DNA from: an uncultured Collinsella sp.
Lineage (GTDB): Bacteria; Actinomycetota; Coriobacteriia; Coriobacteriales; Coriobacteriaceae
Length of the DNA: 31,765 bases
Reading direction: 5' to 3'
Assembly (NCBI GenBank): GCA_902478705.1
Contig: CABSMB010000001.1
Span: forward strand, 1-31,765
Part shown: positions 28,822-31,765 of the stretch, in pieces
How the letters are laid out: every line of letters begins with the position of its first letter
Position numbering within the stretch: the stretch's first letter is position 1
Notes under the pieces: model-generated
The model's database searches: none
Told to the model about the DNA's origin: nothing
What the model saw: only the letters and a program-made list of their open reading frames with translations
Program-made: the position numbers and the translations under genes

Positions 28822-30087
28822 ATGGATAGGTATATAGGCCGATGCGTTGACTGCTTGGTCGAACGCGATCTTGGCATTTTCGGTGCCGTGCTCATTCAGG
28901 GGCCGAAATGGTGTGGAAAGACAACGACAGCTCAGAGATTTGCCGAGTCATCGTTATCTCTCTCCGACCCATCTGGCGGTTTTGCGGCCCTCCAGCTCGC
29001 TCGTCTCGATCCGGCCCAAGCAATTGTCGGACCGACCCCGAGGCTTGTCGACGAATGGCAGGAAGAACCGAAGCTATGGGATGCCGTGCGATTCGAATGC
29101 GATGCCAGGGGAGGGGAGCCAGGACAGTTCATTCTCACCGGATCTGCGACGCCGCGAGCCGAGAACCAGCCGATGCACAGCGGTGTGGGTCGAATCGCCC
29201 GTTTGCGGATGGATACCATGACGCTTTTCGAGCTCGGTATTTCGTCGGGAGCGGTCTCGCTTGGTGCGCTGCTCGATGGAGATTCCGTTGCGGCGTCACT
29301 CGGATCCATCGCCGGTATCGCCGGTATCGCGGATTTGCTCTGCCGCGGCGGTTGGCCCCAAGCGGTCGGTAAGACAACTGCCGACGCAATGCGGATATCC
29401 GCCGCCTATATTGACGGTGTTTGCGAGTCTGACGTTTCGAGGGCGGATGGAGTGAAACGCGACCCGGTTAAGGTAAGGGCCTTGCTCTCGTCGCTTGCAC
29501 GCAATGAATCGACTCTTGCCGGCATGAGGTCCATCGAAAGGGATTTGGGCGTAGACGTCTCAAAGAATACGATTACCGGCTACATGGACGCGCTGCGCCG
29601 TATCAATATCGTCGACGATGTCCCCGCGTGGCATCCGGCTCTCAGGTCGCCGGTGAAGTTGCGGCAGGGCGCGAAGCGGCACCTTGCGGACCCATCGCTC
29701 GCCGTCGCCCTCATCGGTGCGGACCCGGAGTCGTTGTCATCCGATCCGAAGACCCTTGGCTTGCTCTTCGAATCCCTCGTGCTGCACGATCTCAAGGTTT
29801 ACGCGGCGGCCAGCGATGCGACCGTATCTCACTACCACGACGCTGACGACCTGGAGGTCGACGCGATTGTCCATCGTCGTGACGGCTCGTGGGCTGCCGT
29901 TGAGGTCAAGCTCGGGAGCCCCCAAGTCCCAGAGGCAGTGGAAAATCTGCTTCGACTCGAGCGAAAGCTGGTCAATCGCGGGGAGAGGCCGCCTGCGGCG
30001 AAACTCATCGTCATCGGGTTTGGTATGCCGGCTCACGTAACTGGCGAAGGCATCGTTGTTGCTCCGGTCGACACGCTCGGAATCTAA
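28822..30087 (+). CDS. AAA-type ATPase with DUF4143/nuclease-like C-domain (second member)
   Basis: A 421-aa protein starting MDRYIGRCVDCLVERDLGIF. Walker A is GPKWCGKTT (about residues 27-35), the Walker B region is RLVDEWQEEPKLWD and the sensor text is FILTGSATPR. The C-terminal domain has LEVDAIVHRR...AAVEVKLG, a PD-(D/E)XK-like pair. ATG 28822 has agggaaag upstream. Same family as 12291-13484 but clearly diverged, so not a recent duplicate. Each has its own repeat-based operator. Substrate and role are unknown. Confidence 0.82.
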   Translation: MDRYIGRCVDCLVERDLGIFGAVLIQGPKWCGKTTTAQRFAESSLSLSDPSGGFAALQLARLDPAQAIVGPTPRLVDEWQEEPKLWDAVRFECDARGGEPGQFILTGSATPRAENQPMHSGVGRIARLRMDTMTLFELGISSGAVSLGALLDGDSVAASLGSIAGIAGIADLLCRGGWPQAVGKTTADAMRISAAYIDGVCESDVSRADGVKRDPVKVRALLSSLARNESTLAGMRSIERDLGVDVSKNTITGYMDALRRINIVDDVPAWHPALRSPVKLRQGAKRHLADPSLAVALIGADPESLSSDPKTLGLLFESLVLHDLKVYAAASDATVSHYHDADDLEVDAIVHRRDGSWAAVEVKLGSPQVPEAVENLLRLERKLVNRGERPPAAKLIVIGFGMPAHVTGEGIVVAPVDTLGI

Positions 30088-30103
30088 ATTATTGTTATTT
30101 GCA

Positions 30104-30150
30104 TTTCCAGAAATCCTCTATCTAGACGCCTCCTAGAGGATTTCTGGAAA
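30104..30150. repeat. 17-bp inverted repeat with degenerate TCTAGA spacing
   Basis: Arms 30104-30120 and 30134-30150 are perfect complements. The centre contains TCTAGA (30121-30126), with CCTAGA (30132) and TCTGGA (30143) following at 11-bp steps. Third member of the TCTAGA-type sites, here also a possible terminator of the ATPase gene. Confidence 0.6.
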
Positions 30151-30171
30151 CAACCGGTATTTTGATCTGGG

Positions 30172-30399
30172 CTACGAAAGGTTACGGATCCAGATTCCGT
30201 GCTGCGTGGAGCCGGCGATCTTGTATCCGTAGCGGTCGATTCACGCCGCAAGCCTGTCCCAGTCGATGCGTTTCCAGTTGCCGCCCGGCGCGTGGTTCAC
30301 GATGAGCCCGCCGGCGACCATGAGCGCGTGGTTGCGTGCCTTGCGCGCGAGCGCCCTCTTCTTGTCCGAAATCTGGACCTCGGCCTGCTTCTTCTTGCA
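30172..30399 (-). pseudogene. Broken paralogue of the 22.5-kb small protein
   Basis: Minus-strand reading: KKKQAEVQISDKKRALARKA, then NHALMVAGGLIVNHAPGGNW, KRIDWDRLAA, a TGA (complement of 30241-30243), then IDRYGYKIAGSTQHGIWIRN. At the TGA position the 22.5-kb protein has Trp (AAW), so TGG to TGA is the likely lesion. The 5' end is also out of frame with the nearest ATG. Homology to 22522-22803 covers about 35 residues. Confidence 0.65.
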
Positions 30400-30481
30400 T
30401 TGAAGCTTGAACCAGGTTCAGCTGGCATGGTTAAAAACGGTGGCGACGCTTTTGCGTCGCCCCTCGTCCCAGCCGGTTGCT

Positions 30482-30826
30482 TTAGTTGTACACACGGTAG
30501 TTACACTTGAACTGGGTTATGTGTCCATAGTTGGAGCGGTACCAACCCGACGTATAGCTGATTGCCTCTGCGCCTAGATAGTCGTAGCCCTTGTTGTAGC
30601 GAAGCTGACGGTAGGTCGTGTCGTACTCTGCTACGTAAAACGTGTCTCCAGAGAAGGCTTTGTACCGGTCCTTAACCGTCGAAGCCATGTACGCGGGTTC
30701 GACATCGCCTTTCTCCCCGTTGAGCGCATAGACGGGTGCCGCGATTCCGCATAAAGCCGTTGCCACGAGGATGGCGTAGACAGCCATGCGCGACGCATTG
30801 GACTTCAGCTGTTCAAATAGTTTCAT
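30482..30826 (-). CDS. Small secreted protein
   Basis: A 114-aa protein starting MKLFEQLKSNASRMAVYAIL. The signal peptide ends at APVYA about residue 34. The mature part is Tyr-rich (DTTYRQLRYNKGYDYLGAEA, SGWYRSNYGHITQF). Start ATG 30826 has ggaggtga. It may be coupled to the short frame just upstream, whose stop lies one base before the ATG. No family recognised. Could be a bacteriocin-like or surface protein. Confidence 0.65.
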   Translation of the reverse strand: MKLFEQLKSNASRMAVYAILVATALCGIAAPVYALNGEKGDVEPAYMASTVKDRYKAFSGDTFYVAEYDTTYRQLRYNKGYDYLGAEAISYTSGWYRSNYGHITQFKCNYRVYN

Positions 30827-30827
30827 G

Positions 30828-30944
30828 TCATTCACCTCCCTCATATGTATCGAGGTATTCCTGCTTGAGCGTCTGCGAGGACGACTTGATCTTTTCCACG
30901 AGCGTGCCGGCCTCGATGCGGCCTTTGGATTTATCGGTATTCAC
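30828..30944 (-). CDS. Short frame coupled to the secreted protein (uncertain)
   Basis: A 38-aa frame from GTG 30944: helical, charged (GRIEAGTLVEKIKSSSQTLK, then QEYLDTYEGGE), stop TGA one base before the next ATG. No ribosome site for the GTG. The frame is open upstream (RKYGIAEK) into the 16-bp repeats, so it may be the tail of a truncated gene. Confidence 0.3.
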   Translation of the reverse strand: MNTDKSKGRIEAGTLVEKIKSSSQTLKQEYLDTYEGGE

Positions 30945-31010
30945 TTTTTCAGCAATGCCGTATTTACGTAATGTCGTTATTACATAGTTCTGTTATTTCG
31001 TTTTGCCGTG
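30931..31010 (-). repeat. 16-bp repeats, left block (five units, reverse orientation)
   Basis: Units at 30931, 30947, 30963, 30979 and 30995 fit ATNNCRYAGTTRCGTT with mismatches, for example ATTACATAGTTCTGTT at 30979 and TTTACGTAATGTCGTT at 30963. Period exactly 16. Confidence 0.6.
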
Positions 31011-31011
31011 T

Positions 31012-31092
31012 GCCGGGTTTTAGGGCAGAGCCCTAAATCGTACGCCGCCGGGCAAAGCGCAGTTTTGTACGGCGGCGTACGACTCTTGCGGA
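31012..31092 (+). repeat. Long inverted repeat, left arm
   Basis: Complement of 31245-31313 with two small gaps. Contains agggc-aga-gccct and the 10-bp hairpin gtacgccgcc (31040-31049)/ggcggcgtac (31071-31080). In the other arm the same hairpin is gtgcgccgcc/ggcggcgcac, a paired A-T to G-C change. Confidence 0.8.
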
Positions 31093-31219
31093 ACCGAACT
31101 ATGACACAACGCAACTGTGCCATAACGTAACTACGTAGTAGCGTAGCTGTGCGATAACGCGATTACGGCAAATCGAAATAACAGAACAACGTGACTGTGG
31201 AATAGCAGAACAATTGAAC
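31092..31219 (+). repeat. 16-bp repeats, central block (eight units, forward orientation)
   Basis: Eight consecutive 16-bp units without gaps: AACCGAACTATGACAC, AACGCAACTGTGCCAT, AACGTAACTACGTAGT, AGCGTAGCTGTGCGAT, AACGCGATTACGGCAA, ATCGAAATAACAGAAC, AACGTGACTGTGGAAT, AGCAGAACAATTGAAC. Consensus AACGYAACTRYGNNAT. Units are diverged but the period is exact. Likely protein-binding array (iterons or centromere). Confidence 0.72.
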
Positions 31220-31244
31220 ATTGAACTAATCGCGCCTGAAAATT

Positions 31245-31313
31245 TTCCGCAAGTGTCGTGCGCCGCCGTACAAAGCCCGGCGGCGCACTAGGGCTCTGCC
31301 CTAAAAACCCGGC
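31245..31313 (-). repeat. Long inverted repeat, right arm
   Basis: Pairs with 31012-31092. The hairpin is at 31258-31267/31279-31288. Confidence 0.8.
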
Positions 31314-31333
31314 GCCCTTGGCGGCGTTAAAAA

Positions 31334-31429
31334 GTGACGCAATAACGTTGTTACGTTATTGCGTTATTACACAGTTCGGCAGTCACACTTTTACATTGTT
31401 GCGGCATGACACAGTTATGCAATGTCTCC
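31334..31429 (-). repeat. 16-bp repeats, right block (six units, reverse orientation)
   Basis: Units at 31334, 31350, 31366, 31382, 31398 and 31414 (for example GTTACGTTATTGCGTT and ATTACACAGTTCGGCA). The first two also form a 12-bp hairpin (31337-31348/31353-31364). Orientation opposite to the central block. Confidence 0.6.
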
Positions 31430-31765
31430 GGTGCGTCTCGGTAAAAGGTTCGCTACCGGACAGCCACCGGACACCGAGGCGATCTAAGCGCGGCGATGGT
31501 TTGCCGTGAAATGTGCTGTGAGATGAAAAATCTCGCAAGAGACGCGAACTTGTACCTCCATCGTAAATGTAGCCACAAGTTCGCAGCCGTTGGCTCTTGC
31601 CAGGGCTCCGCCCTTGGACCTGGGTCGGTAAGTTGACTGCGACTGCATCGGTTGATTGATGGCAGTTGGAATCGACGCCGTAGTTTTTAAATCTGTTATG
31701 AAGCGTGAAACTCAAAAACTCATCGTATTGATTTTCATTTGATTCGAAACGCCTGCGCAAAAGTC
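31430..31765. other. Gene-free end of the window, with hairpins and junction stem
   Basis: Hairpins gagat/atctc (31520-31534) and gcgaacttgt/acaagttcgc (31544-31553/31575-31584). No gene is supported. The final bases cgaaacgcctgcgc pair with gcgcgggcgtttcg near 18-37 of the window start (one mismatch), and that stem is followed by gtttttcg, so a terminator-like hairpin spans the two ends. The last 8 bases, caaaagtc, are also the first 8. Confidence 0.6.

Noticed and set aside
31092..31219. CRISPR array
   Set aside because: Period 16 bp without separate repeats and spacers, and no cas genes; units are diverged copies of one word.
31383..31760. Minus-strand 125-codon frame at the window end
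   Set aside because: TTG start without site, runs through hairpins and 16-bp repeats, no recognisable protein features.

Overview
The window looks like a complete mobilizable plasmid of a Gram-positive, fairly GC-rich gut actinobacterium. I favour Coriobacteriia (Collinsella-like). That rests on my general impression of gene types: membrane-bound LuxR regulators, a SEC10/PgrA-type surface protein with a sortase signal, Sec lipoproteins and strong Shine-Dalgarno sites. It is not based on a database search. The last 8 bases equal the first 8, and a 14-bp hairpin stem (one mismatch) is formed across the two ends, so the molecule is probably a circle of about 31.76 kb. No rRNA, tRNA or CRISPR array was found, and no conjugation ATPase or type IV secretion genes.

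Layout. (a) 30.9 kb through the circular junction to 0.76 kb is almost gene-free. It holds an array of 16-bp repeats in three oriented blocks around a long inverted repeat, a chain of hairpins and a probable oriT, followed by mobC (0.77-1.42 kb). (b) 1.7-9.3 kb is a bacteriocin-like island: an unusual double LuxR membrane regulator split by an IS608-like IS200/IS605 element, a secreted protein, two ABC permeases, an ABC ATPase and an exported protein. A C-terminal relaxase remnant follows at 9.4-10.1 kb, so the island seems to have replaced the relaxase N-terminus. (c) 10.07-11.35 kb holds iteron-like repeats and about 600 nt of highly structured, ORF-free sequence, a candidate large non-coding RNA. 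(d) 11.4-18.3 kb is accessory DNA: a small conserved-looking protein, an AAA/DUF4143 ATPase bounded by palindromes, a serine recombinase, an RHH/coiled-coil protein, a lipoprotein and three overlapping metallophosphoesterase genes. (e) 18.4-22.5 kb is the replication and stability core: a probable type I toxin-antitoxin pair, a CopG-like repressor, a two-winged-helix initiator, 22-bp iterons, and parA with an RHH partner downstream of centromere-like repeats. (f) 22.5-24.1 kb carries small genes, including a 37-aa peptide with an adjacent small membrane protein and a frameshifted antitoxin-like gene. (g) 24.2-30.8 kb carries a lipoprotein, a 1117-aa cell-wall-anchored CAP/coiled-coil protein, a divergent XRE regulator with its operator, a second AAA/DUF4143 ATPase, a dead paralogue and a secreted protein.

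How it fits together. Replication is probably run by the initiator at 19.9 kb on 22-bp iterons, with CopG-like control. ParA/RHH handles segregation and the toxin pair stabilises the plasmid. The plasmid keeps an oriT and MobC but has lost an intact relaxase, so transfer would need a relaxase supplied in trans. Two kinds of observation deserve most attention. One is short repeats reused at distant sites: 11-bp-phased TCTAGA arrays, structured cassettes with compensatory changes, and 16-bp repeats. The other is the IS608-like insertion, whose exact removal restores a single reading frame of about 711 codons.
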